A DNA stretch of 64,000 nucleotides. Source: Rhodopirellula europaea 6C. Its GTDB lineage: Bacteria; Planctomycetota; Planctomycetia; Pirellulales; Pirellulaceae. The notes beneath the pieces are model-generated. The model did not search any database. It saw only the letters and a list, made by a program, of their open reading frames with translations, and had not been told where the DNA came from. Positions 29,836 to 37,987 of the stretch are shown here, piece after piece. The number at the start of each line of letters is the position of its first letter. Position 1 is the first letter of the stretch. The position numbers and the translations under genes are program-made. The stretch covers positions 24,757 to 88,756 of the forward strand of contig NZ_ANMO01000232.1 of the NCBI RefSeq assembly GCF_000338295.1, given 5' to 3'.

Positions 29836-29946
29836 TCAGCGAGGACCGATCATCCAGCTCAACATTGCGAACAGCAAAGTCACGCCACAGCAGGCCAATT
29901 GCCAGACATGGGCGGCAGCGTCAGCGGGAATTAGTGGGTAGTTCAT
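29836..29946 (-). CDS. possible 36-residue membrane microprotein
   Basis: A short frame between flp and tadV on the same strand. It encodes 36 residues with one hydrophobic stretch (LACCGVTLLFAMLSWMIG) after a polar start (MNYPLIPADAAAHVW). No strong ribosome site is seen. A small pseudopilin or pilus accessory is conceivable, but there is no prepilin cleavage motif and it could be chance. Confidence 0.3.
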   Translation of the reverse strand: MNYPLIPADAAAHVWQLACCGVTLLFAMLSWMIGPR

Positions 29947-30080
29947 TCGCTCGATGCCCGGGGGCAAACCTAAAAGGTGTGAAATGAGTGGTCGCTAAGA
30001 CTTCCTTTGAACATTCAATGGCGGATCGTTTCATTTCGATCCAATAAGTCGTCGCGTCAGGGCTCCCCCCACAGGCGATG

Positions 30081-30115
30081 CCGAAAGGCGGCGAGACACG
30101 TCTCACCGCCATTCG
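30081..30115 (-). terminator. hairpin after flp pilin gene
   Basis: Long inverted repeat: CCGAA, one mismatch, then GGCGGCGAGAC / GTCTCACCGCC with one G-T pair, then TTCGG. It starts 43 bases after the pilin stop. It could stop most transcripts so that pilin is made in excess over the assembly genes, a common arrangement for major pilins; that purpose is inferred. Confidence 0.6.
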
Positions 30116-30157
30116 GTATGTCGCCAAATTGACGGGACAGACCCGCCGGATCAGCAC

Positions 30158-30337
30158 TTAGTTGGCTGCAATTGCATCGCCAGCTTCGCCGAACTTCGCG
30201 TTGGCGTTGTTACCGATTGTGGTAACAGCACCGATGCAAACGACGATGATCAGGGCCAACAAAACGGCGTATTCAACAGCAGTTGGTCCGTCTTCTTCTT
30301 TCAGGAAAGCAACTACGTTTTCAGCAAACTTCTTCAT
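30158..30337 (-). CDS. flp: Flp-type major pilin
   Basis: A 59-residue prepilin, short enough to be missed by length cutoffs. Leader MKKFAENVVAFLKEEDG ends in Gly17; cleavage there gives a mature start PTAVEYAVLLALIIVV, with the Glu-Tyr pair at positions 5-6 that defines Flp pilins, followed by a hydrophobic helix and a small tail ending in AIAAN. GGAG lies eight bases before the ATG. It heads the tad gene set, with its peptidase next downstream. Polymerised pilin would form thin adhesive fibres. Confidence 0.92.
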   Translation of the reverse strand: MKKFAENVVAFLKEEDGPTAVEYAVLLALIIVVCIGAVTTIGNNANAKFGEAGDAIAAN

Positions 30338-30927
30338 ATCTAACTCCAGACAAAAACGGGGGCCACGATGATGTCTCGTTAACCCGGCGACAAAGTGTCA
30401 GTCGATTCGATGTGAACCGACCCAGGTGACAACAGCCTTCGTCAATGGAAATTAAACTGACAAGCCTCGGTTCAAACTCGATCGTGTTTCCGATTGAAAC
30501 GACGACGAGTTTTTTCCACGGCAACTCGGCTTTCCTGAAGTCAAGCCGAACGCAAACAATGCGATCGACCGACTCACGGACCCGTGGTTTTGCGTGCCGT
30601 CCTCTCGAACGGTTTGCCTTTGTCAGGGAACTTCGGCTGACCCAGTCGAGCAGTCCAAGGCAACACACCTTCGAATGTTCGACGTGGCAGCGAACCGCCG
30701 CATTTGGGCAATTCACTTTCTCACTACCGAACACTACGCCAGAAAACGAAGGTGTCAAAAAAGATCGGTTGGCCGAACCTTAACGGCGAGGCAAGTTGCC
30801 GGATTGCTCCGGTCGTATCGATTGAGTGGCCGGACGTGATTGAAAAAATGACAATTGGACGCACTTATCTATATGAAAACCGTTTGCCATCTGTATGTGA
30901 TCTGGAAAACGCAATTTGGCACTGTTG
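30338..30927. other. intergenic region upstream of flp
   Basis: 590 bases between the DinB-like gene's stop and the flp start, both minus strand. It should contain the flp promoter. A 145-codon open frame (30321-30758, minus) overlaps the pilin start and looks random in composition, so I do not call it. An A/T-rich patch lies at 30838-30890. I see no confident promoter or RNA. Confidence 0.5.
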
Positions 30928-32103
30928 CTATTGTGGCCAGTCCGGCAGCGAGAACTTCTTTTGCGTATTGATTGTATGTTCGCTGTAATGCCGATCCATT
31001 TGCTTCAACAAGGCCCCTAAAGTCGGCCAACGACTACCCGGCACCTTGCTGTCGACAGAATATTCATCGAGTAGATAAGCAAACCGGCGTGAGAATTTGC
31101 TGACACGCTGCATTTGACGAGCTTCTTCGGCTCCACTCCATTCCGCGTTGGCGAATTTATAGTCGGGCGGCATTTGGGCGGGATTCAGATCCATCACAGG
31201 AATCGACGCGTCAGCCTCGTGATACATCTGAGAGAAGAACAGCAACTGACGCCCCATCATGTGCTCCACATTCCAGCGAGGCGTGTGAGTTCCATTGGCG
31301 GGTTTGAAGTTCATTTGAGCCGTTGTTAGCTCCGCAAAGACCGCCTGAGACTCGGCACAAGACTTTTCCATCGCGGCGAAGAGTTTTTCCATCTCCTCGG
31401 GCATTTGCCACGGTTTCGTCGAGACGTTCCACCAAACAACAGCCGGTTCCGTTTCGGAATCAGCCGATTTGGATGAGATGGCAACCGTGTTGTGATCCTG
31501 CGTTTTGACCTGGACCGATTCGGGCGATGCCGATGACACTGAGATCCAGTTCCGAACGCTCGAGGGCTTTGGTTGACCTTCGACAACAAAACGTTGAAGG
31601 TCCGATCCGATGACCGCATCAATGTTCTGTATTGATGCCAGCGATTCGGAAGTGCAACCGGGGCCTGCAACAACGAGGTCAACACCGTCCAGCTGAACAT
31701 GAACGGCTGTTCCGCCCAGATGGCTCACTTGGATGTCGTTTGGTGTCTTGCTGGCTGAATCTGCTTCCGATTCATGCTGGGGTACTGGTTGCCAAGTGAC
31801 TTCGGCTTCGTTGGCTGGTCGACTGAGCATGTAAGTGCCGGACTCACCCACCGTCACCGTCGCGTCAGTCTTTGGAACCGCGGCCGCATCGCCTTGCGAT
31901 AAATCTCCGGTGTTCTTCGGTTCAGCTTCGATCGCAACACTCAAACCCCAGTGCGATTCAATCGTTACAGTTCCTCCAGGCCAAACGTGAACTGCAACAG
32001 GATCACCCTCGGCGGCTTGGGCAGGAGCACTGATCAATGACATCAAGAGTGCTGCACTAAAGAGTGACGCGGCAACTCCCTTGCAGTGAGAGATCGAATT
32101 CAT
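30928..32103 (-). CDS. secreted protein with C-terminal DinB-like domain
   Basis: A 391-residue exported protein: signal peptide SLFSAALLMSLISAPAQA, a central beta-rich region of about 190 residues with no known family (VAVHVWPGGTVTIESHWG), and a C-terminal four-helix region like DinB/YfiT (WNVEHMMGRQLLFFSQM and LLKQMDRHYSEHTINTQ). The His residues in these two helices match positions that bind metal in DinB proteins. DinB-fold proteins are usually cytoplasmic thiol or metal enzymes, so export is unusual. Function unknown. Confidence 0.6.
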   Translation of the reverse strand: MNSISHCKGVAASLFSAALLMSLISAPAQAAEGDPVAVHVWPGGTVTIESHWGLSVAIEAEPKNTGDLSQGDAAAVPKTDATVTVGESGTYMLSRPANEAEVTWQPVPQHESEADSASKTPNDIQVSHLGGTAVHVQLDGVDLVVAGPGCTSESLASIQNIDAVIGSDLQRFVVEGQPKPSSVRNWISVSSASPESVQVKTQDHNTVAISSKSADSETEPAVVWWNVSTKPWQMPEEMEKLFAAMEKSCAESQAVFAELTTAQMNFKPANGTHTPRWNVEHMMGRQLLFFSQMYHEADASIPVMDLNPAQMPPDYKFANAEWSGAEEARQMQRVSKFSRRFAYLLDEYSVDSKVPGSRWPTLGALLKQMDRHYSEHTINTQKKFSLPDWPQ

Positions 32104-32172
32104 CGCGATGGCCTATCGGTTTGCCACGCACCGTGAGGCGGCGTGGTCGAATCGTGGAATGGTCGTGAGAGG

Positions 32173-33489
32173 CTACTCTAACACGATCCCTTGCACACGT
32201 TTCCACTCTGTGATCGCCAAGGAAACATCCAGTTGCCGCGCGAGTTGATCGCCACGCAACTTCGCGAGTTCCAAGCGAATCAGGTCATCCGAGCCAACGG
32301 GTTGTTGGTCCAGTTCGATTGCGGCCGTCGTTTCAGCCAACCGTTCCTCGGCCCATTGCAATTGTCGATCGATCAGTCCAAGACGAGCGTTCGCCAGGCG
32401 AACGTCGAGGACCGATTGCAATGTTTCGTTGCGGATCACATCCGACAACGATTCGCGAAGAAGCGAACATTGTTGACGGCGGCAATTTAGATCGCTTGTG
32501 TTCGAATCTGGTGAGAAACACGAAAACAGCTTTTTTCCGGTGGCCGATGCGATGGCCAACCCGGCGCCCGGGCTGAGTGCACCCATCAGTTGCCGTGCCG
32601 AGGACAAGTTGCAGGTTCGCATTCCTGCACACAGTTGCTTGACTGCTTTCAAGTCATTTCGATTTTCCAGGGCGATTGCAACGCTGCTGCCCGCGTCGAC
32701 GGATTCGGTGGATTGCAATGAATCGATCGTCACCGCGATTGCAACTTCGGATTCGGGGCGGCCGGTGCGTCGGGCCAGTTCTTGTCTCAGCTTTTGCGCT
32801 GCGAACGTTTGTTGGACTTCCATGTCCTGCCAAACCAGTTTTGCTTGTTGTAGTTGCAGGACGTTTCCATCGGGCACGCCCAATCGATCGGCTTCGTTTG
32901 CCAAGTCGATCAATCGGTTTTGCACCTCGATCCCTTGTCGGGCGATTTGCTTGCCGAGCTGTGCTGCCAGCAATCGGTCGTAGGCTTTCGCCGCATCTGC
33001 CGCGTCGTCCGAACGGCGACCCAGAGCGATCTCGGCCAAGACTGACCGGACCAAGCGAAGTTGGCAGACGGCATCGTCGTCATCACAATCGACTCCGCAA
33101 GCGACCGCCCGGGATTCTTGGTCGATCATGTTGGCTTCGGGGGAGTTCTGATACGCCCACTGCATGACCTGGTGCCGCGTGTAGCTGATCGACGATTCCG
33201 CACCGACCGGTTCAGTGAGGCTCTCGACGACAACCGTTTCGATCGGCTCTGGACTTTCAAGCTCGAGCGAAGAAACCTCCTTGGAGGTCAACGTCATTCC
33301 CGCGGTCGGAACTGCATCGCTGGGGGAAGCGATTGTCGGAGAATCTACCGACGGCCAATCCACGACGGGATCGCCGGGTGATTGAGCGGAGAGGACCGCC
33401 ATCATCGCCACGCCGAGAATCAACGGAAGGATCCAGCGGTGGGCCGGGGACCGAGCGGCTTGGATCGCGGGTTTCACGGCAGAAATCAT
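32173..33489 (-). CDS. TolC-like secreted coiled-coil protein
   Basis: A 438-residue exported protein with a long N-terminal signal (WILPLILGVAMMAVLSAQS). Its helices (KQIARQGIEVQNRLIDLANE, QQAKLVWQDMEVQQTFAAQK, LGLIDRQLQWAEERLAETTA) resemble the periplasmic barrel of TolC-type outer-membrane factors, but the sequence is diverged and shorter at the beta segments. It is rich in Cys (CGVDC, CAGMRTC, CRRQQC), rare for TolC. No pump is adjacent. Divergent from lepB. Confidence 0.5.
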   Translation of the reverse strand: MISAVKPAIQAARSPAHRWILPLILGVAMMAVLSAQSPGDPVVDWPSVDSPTIASPSDAVPTAGMTLTSKEVSSLELESPEPIETVVVESLTEPVGAESSISYTRHQVMQWAYQNSPEANMIDQESRAVACGVDCDDDDAVCQLRLVRSVLAEIALGRRSDDAADAAKAYDRLLAAQLGKQIARQGIEVQNRLIDLANEADRLGVPDGNVLQLQQAKLVWQDMEVQQTFAAQKLRQELARRTGRPESEVAIAVTIDSLQSTESVDAGSSVAIALENRNDLKAVKQLCAGMRTCNLSSARQLMGALSPGAGLAIASATGKKLFSCFSPDSNTSDLNCRRQQCSLLRESLSDVIRNETLQSVLDVRLANARLGLIDRQLQWAEERLAETTAAIELDQQPVGSDDLIRLELAKLRGDQLARQLDVSLAITEWKRVQGIVLE

Positions 33490-33707
33490 CCCTGGAATGA
33501 ACAGAGGCTCCCTTTCGTCCGTGAAAGAGTTTTGCAGTTTCCTCTATTCAGGTGTGTTCGGTCGGATTCTGCGCCCAAAACCAGCCGAGGTTCCCACCAC
33601 TGCATTGGCGGGATTGCACCGGTTTGGACGAAAAAAACCGATGGTCCGGTCGAGACGATCTTTCGCTAGACTGCGTCCTTCGCAAAATACCCCGATTTTC
33701 CAACATC

Positions 33708-35735
33708 ATGAAATCATCGACCGAATCGAAGTCCGGTAAGGACGGTCCCGTGTCGGAGGCCCAGGCGGCTTTCGATGCATTGACGATTCCGCAGCAACGA
33801 GCCGCCGTCTTCCGATTGCAGGGCGGACGCGAAACCGTGGAGGCCTTTGCGGTGGCGTTCATCTTGGCTTTGCTATTCCGTGCTTTCATCGCAGAAGCCT
33901 TCGTCATTCCCACCGGATCGATGGCCCCGGCCCTGATGGGGGCTCACAAAGACGTTTTTTGCGACCAATGTGGGCAACAGTTCCCAATCGGAGCGAGTTT
34001 AGAAAATCGCACGCCCGCTCTTGAGAAAGCCGTTGTCGGCGGCATTTGTCCCAATTGTCGGCACGTTAACCCGTTGGATCTGGTGAACGATCCCGATCAC
34101 CAAACGTTTAGCGGTGATCGGATTTTGGTCAGCAAATTTGCCTACACGCTGAAAGAACCCAAACGCTGGGACGTGATCGTTTTCAAGGTTCCGGTCAATC
34201 CAAAGCAAAACTACATCAAGCGTCTCGTTGGCCTGCCCGGCGAAACCATTTCGATTCGATACGGCGATGTCTACGCGAGCCAAAACGCGGAAGAGGCGTC
34301 GACCGGGATTGGCGAGATCCAACGCAAGTCACCTGAGAAATTGATGGCGATGAGCCATTTGGTTTACGACAGCGAGCATCAGGCACAGGCGTTGATCGAG
34401 GCTGGATACCCCTCACGGTTGCAGCCTTGGACACCGGGCGGCGATTCGGTTCCGAAGGATTCTTGGTCGGTCAACCAGTCCGCCGAAGGTCTCACCGCAA
34501 CGGTGAAGGCCGCAGACGGACAAACCAAGTGGCTTCGTTACTTCCACCATTTCCCAGACCAAGAACAATGGGCTGCAGCGATCGCGGGACAGTCGTTGGC
34601 AGACGTGGATCCACACAGCGGCCGCCTCGTGACCGACTTCTACGCCTACGACGCGTATCTGCATGTCGATTCCGATCGTGTCTATGACCAGAAGCCCAGT
34701 CCGGTCAACGTCTCTCGTTTCAGACGCCTCATTGGTCAAACTCGATCCGATGGCGTTTTCCGAATGGATTATGAATCCGGCGGTGATCTGGCTCAATTTC
34801 GCGGCATGGTGGATTTCGGCGGTTCCTATCATGGTGCCGATGGAATGCACTGGGTTGGTGATCTGATCGTTTCCCAAACTATCGAAACTTCAGCCGACGC
34901 GAAGCAATTGACGTTTGAGATCGTCGAAGCTGGCGTGCGGCATCTTTGTGAAATCGATCTGAAAACCGGCGAAGCCAAGCTGACGCTCGATAACGGAGAG
35001 ATCCGCCCTTTTGATGGCGATAAAAATCAGCACCCAGTCGCGACAACTTCCGTTCGTGCTGGCCAACAACATGATTTTCGGTTCAGCAATGCGGACAACG
35101 AACTCACGCTTTGGATTGATGACGAAGTTGTTGCTTTCCAAACACCGACCACTTTCGACTTCGACTCGATCGTCCCGGTCACCGAGAACCAGCCACGTTA
35201 CGGTGGCCCTGGCAATCCGCTGGACGCCGCACCGGTCGCCGTTGGTGTGACCGGCGGATCCGCCACGCTGAATCAAATGGTGATTCATCGGGACAAGTAC
35301 TACATCGCGGTCGACAGCAGCGACGATGGCATGCTCGATTACGACATGGGTGCCCTGCGACGCTTCGTCGGTGCCGGATCGCAAACGAACGAGATCGTTC
35401 GAGACATACAATTGCTGATGGCAGAGCCGACTATCTGGTCGGACTTCCCCGGTTGGCAGAATCGCCGCACGGTTTCGTTCAGTATGGAAGAAGACCAGTT
35501 CTTTCCAATGGGCGACAACAGTCCCGAAAGTTTGGACGCGCGTTGCTGGGCCGGCAACAAGACTCGGTTGGGCAATTACCACAGTCCCGATGAAGACGCC
35601 TACAAATTCGCAGATGTTTCGTACGTCCCGCGAGACTTGTTGGTGGGCAAGGCTTTGCTGGTGTTCTGGCCGCACCCGTGGAAGTCGCCGTTGCCGTTTT
35701 GGCCCAACTTGGACCGGATGCAACGAATCAAGTGA
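33708..35735 (+). CDS. lepB: giant signal peptidase I with inserted domains
   Basis: A 675-residue signal peptidase I, over twice the E. coli length (324). One N-terminal helix (AFAVAFILALLFRAFIAEAF) precedes the catalytic Ser71 (IPTGSMAPAL); general base Lys171 lies in YIKRLVGLPGE, and the GDNSPESLDAR box is at 602-612. Between Ser and Lys is a zinc-ribbon-like insert with Cys85, 88, 114 and 117. Between about residues 190 and 585 is a large insert, whose second half (FRMDYESGG, LTLWIDDEVVAF, SATLNQMVIHRDKYY) looks like a concanavalin/LamG-type beta-sandwich. Translation from 33708 gives the family N-terminus; the frame from 33552 is longer. Next to an ABC ATPase, 21 bases apart. Confidence 0.88.
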   Translation: MKSSTESKSGKDGPVSEAQAAFDALTIPQQRAAVFRLQGGRETVEAFAVAFILALLFRAFIAEAFVIPTGSMAPALMGAHKDVFCDQCGQQFPIGASLENRTPALEKAVVGGICPNCRHVNPLDLVNDPDHQTFSGDRILVSKFAYTLKEPKRWDVIVFKVPVNPKQNYIKRLVGLPGETISIRYGDVYASQNAEEASTGIGEIQRKSPEKLMAMSHLVYDSEHQAQALIEAGYPSRLQPWTPGGDSVPKDSWSVNQSAEGLTATVKAADGQTKWLRYFHHFPDQEQWAAAIAGQSLADVDPHSGRLVTDFYAYDAYLHVDSDRVYDQKPSPVNVSRFRRLIGQTRSDGVFRMDYESGGDLAQFRGMVDFGGSYHGADGMHWVGDLIVSQTIETSADAKQLTFEIVEAGVRHLCEIDLKTGEAKLTLDNGEIRPFDGDKNQHPVATTSVRAGQQHDFRFSNADNELTLWIDDEVVAFQTPTTFDFDSIVPVTENQPRYGGPGNPLDAAPVAVGVTGGSATLNQMVIHRDKYYIAVDSSDDGMLDYDMGALRRFVGAGSQTNEIVRDIQLLMAEPTIWSDFPGWQNRRTVSFSMEEDQFFPMGDNSPESLDARCWAGNKTRLGNYHSPDEDAYKFADVSYVPRDLLVGKALLVFWPHPWKSPLPFWPNLDRMQRIK

Positions 35736-35756
35736 TTCACTGAAAGGAATCGAATC

Positions 35757-36710
35757 ATGAGTGACGAATTTACACCGACATCCTTCCCCACCGAATCGAC
35801 GATGGGAAATGGCGTCATGCCACAATCGTCCGAACCGGTGCTCGAAGCGGTTGGTTTGCAAAAGACCTATGGTCGTCGCCGCGTCGTCGATGGCGTGAAT
35901 TTGCATGTGGGCGAAGCCGAGATCGTTGGCTTGCTCGGACCAAACGGTGCCGGGAAATCGACCAGCTTTCGAATGATATGCGGACTCGTTCAGCCTGACC
36001 AAGGTCGTGTGTACTTGGGCGGACAAGACGTCACTGATTGGCCGATGTTCCGACGTGCACGTGACGGGCAGATGGGATACCTGCCCCAGGAGCCCAGCGT
36101 TTTCAAAAAGCTGACGGTGGAACAAAACATCTCGGCATTGTTTGAGTTGCTGGGCGTCGATCGCAAGCAACGCAAGCAGCGAACCAACGAGTTGCTCGAA
36201 GAGTTCAACATCACGCACATTCGAAAGAGTCGTGCGGCGGGACTTTCCGGCGGTGAACGCCGCCGGCTCGAAATCGCTCGCTGCCTCGTGTCCAATCCAC
36301 GGATCGTGATGCTTGATGAGCCGTTCGCTGGGATCGACCCGGTGACCGTGCAGTCCATCCAGGGCGTCATTCAACAACTTCGTGATTCTGGGATCAGTGT
36401 GTTAATCACCGACCACGCGGCTCGCGAAATTTTGACCACCGTCGATCGCTGTTATGTGATCTATCAGGGGCAAGTGTTGATCGACGGCACACCGGATGAA
36501 GTCAAACGTCACCCCAAGGTTCGTGAGGAATACTTGGGTGACCTCGATGCCGCCGCCGGGACATCGGTCGATAATGCTACTCCTAACTCGAGTTCACCTT
36601 CCACGAATCAATTTCGAGTTGATCCGGCTCACCCACAACCACCACCTGCGTCACCTGCCACCGGAACACCGCGACGGCAAGTTCCTCGGCGTCGCGTGAC
36701 CGACGTTTGA
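35757..36710 (+). CDS. LptB-like ABC transporter ATPase
   Basis: A 317-residue ATP-binding protein most like LptB, which powers lipopolysaccharide export. Walker A GPNGAGKST, Q-loop YLPQEPSVF, signature LSGGERRRLEIARCL, Walker B IVMLDEPFAGIDP and the switch His (ITDHAARE) are all present; the PQEPSVF and DHNVRE-like blocks are typical of LptB. N- and C-terminal extensions (about 27 and 60 residues, the latter Pro/Ser/Thr-rich) are not in the usual 241-residue protein. AAAGGAA precedes the ATG. No lptF/G/A genes are in the window. Confidence 0.85.
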   Translation: MSDEFTPTSFPTESTMGNGVMPQSSEPVLEAVGLQKTYGRRRVVDGVNLHVGEAEIVGLLGPNGAGKSTSFRMICGLVQPDQGRVYLGGQDVTDWPMFRRARDGQMGYLPQEPSVFKKLTVEQNISALFELLGVDRKQRKQRTNELLEEFNITHIRKSRAAGLSGGERRRLEIARCLVSNPRIVMLDEPFAGIDPVTVQSIQGVIQQLRDSGISVLITDHAAREILTTVDRCYVIYQGQVLIDGTPDEVKRHPKVREEYLGDLDAAAGTSVDNATPNSSSPSTNQFRVDPAHPQPPPASPATGTPRRQVPRRRVTDV

Positions 36711-36729
36711 CACCTACCTGATTAGCACC

Positions 36730-37977
36730 ATGTCCCCTTTGATCGCCGCCGACAAAATAGAAGCGGCTCGCAAGCGAATCGCCAATGTGGTTCGCCACAC
36801 ACCGTTGATGCGAAACGCTCGACTCTCCGCACTCTATGACGCGGAGATTCTGCTCAAACGGGAGGACTTGCAAGAAGTTCGCAGCTACAAGATCCGTGGT
36901 GCCTACAACCGGATGTCGCAACTCAGCGACGAGCAGCGTGCTGCCGGAGTGGTTTGTGCCAGTGCCGGCAACCACGCGCAAGGATTCGCGTACGCTTGCC
37001 ATGCGATGGAGATCCATGGTCGAGTCTTCATGCCCGCGGTCACGCCGAAACAAAAGGTCGAGAAGGTCAAACTGTTCGGACAAGAACATGTGGAAATCAT
37101 TCTCACCGGAGACACGTTCGATGATGCGGCGGCGGAAGCCCACCGCGCTGCCGATGAAGGACAGACCTACATTCCTCCCTTTGATGATCCCGCCATCATC
37201 GAAGGCCAAGGCACCGTCGGCGCCGAGATCTTGGAAGACCATCCGGAACCAATTGACATGGTGCTGGTCGCGGTCGGAGGCGGCGGATTGATCTCTGGCT
37301 TGGGAAGCATCTTCAAACAGCTTTCGCCCGAAACCAAAATCATTGGAATTGAACCGATGGGCGCGCCGGCCATGCATGACAGCCTTCGTGAAGGCAAGGT
37401 CGTGACGCTGGACAAGATCGACAACTTCGTCGACGGAGCCGCGGTAAGACGTGTTGGGGATCTGAATTTCAAGATCGCTCAACATGTGATTGATGAGATG
37501 ATCCTTGTGCCCGAGGGCAAAGTCTGCAGCGTGATGTTGCAGCTCTACAACGACGAAGGTTTGGTGGTGGAGCCTGCTGGCGCGCTTTCCATCGCGGCTC
37601 TGGAGCAATTGTCAGAAGAAATTCGCGGCAAGACCGTCGTGTGTGTCGTCGGCGGCAGCAACAACGACATCACTCGCACCGAAGAAATTCGCGATCGAGC
37701 GATGTTGTATGAAGGGTTGCAGCACTACTTCATCATCAAGTTCCCGCAGCGAGCGGGAGCCTTGCGAGAATTCCTTAACAATGTGCTCGGCCCAACCGAC
37801 GACATCACGCACTTCGAGTACACGCGAAAACACAATCGCGAAACGGGACCGGCGCTCGTCGGTTTGCAGGTCGCCAAAAGAGACGACTACCAAGGCTTGC
37901 TGGACCGCATGACGGCCAGCAACATCGAATACCAAGTCGTCAACGAACAACGAATGTTGTTCGAACTGTTGGTGTAG
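36730..37977 (+). CDS. ilvA: threonine ammonia-lyase
   Basis: A 415-residue PLP enzyme that deaminates threonine to 2-oxobutanoate, the first step of isoleucine synthesis. The PLP lysine is Lys54 in RSYKIRGAYN; SAGNHAQGFA, VAVGGGGLISGLG and VCVVGGSNND bind the cofactor phosphate and substrate. The last 80 residues (YFIIKFPQRAGALREFLNNVLG) form a single ACT-like domain, as in the short IlvA form of Gram-positive type. It follows the ABC ATPase by 19 bases and converges on a sulfatase gene only 10 bases away. Confidence 0.92.
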   Translation: MSPLIAADKIEAARKRIANVVRHTPLMRNARLSALYDAEILLKREDLQEVRSYKIRGAYNRMSQLSDEQRAAGVVCASAGNHAQGFAYACHAMEIHGRVFMPAVTPKQKVEKVKLFGQEHVEIILTGDTFDDAAAEAHRAADEGQTYIPPFDDPAIIEGQGTVGAEILEDHPEPIDMVLVAVGGGGLISGLGSIFKQLSPETKIIGIEPMGAPAMHDSLREGKVVTLDKIDNFVDGAAVRRVGDLNFKIAQHVIDEMILVPEGKVCSVMLQLYNDEGLVVEPAGALSIAALEQLSEEIRGKTVVCVVGGSNNDITRTEEIRDRAMLYEGLQHYFIIKFPQRAGALREFLNNVLGPTDDITHFEYTRKHNRETGPALVGLQVAKRDDYQGLLDRMTASNIEYQVVNEQRMLFELLV

Positions 37978-37987
37978 GGAGTTCGGT

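Noticed and set aside
29921..30157. 78-codon minus-strand frame between flp and tadV
   Set aside because: It runs through the hairpin at 30081-30115 and lacks coding character; the nearby 36-codon frame is a slightly better candidate.
30321..30758. 145-codon minus-strand frame over the flp start
   Set aside because: It overlaps the pilin gene, has no domain, and composition looks random.
34890..36377. 495-codon minus-strand open frame across lepB and the ABC ATPase
   Set aside because: Both plus-strand genes are clear; the antisense frame is long only because of GC-biased codon usage.
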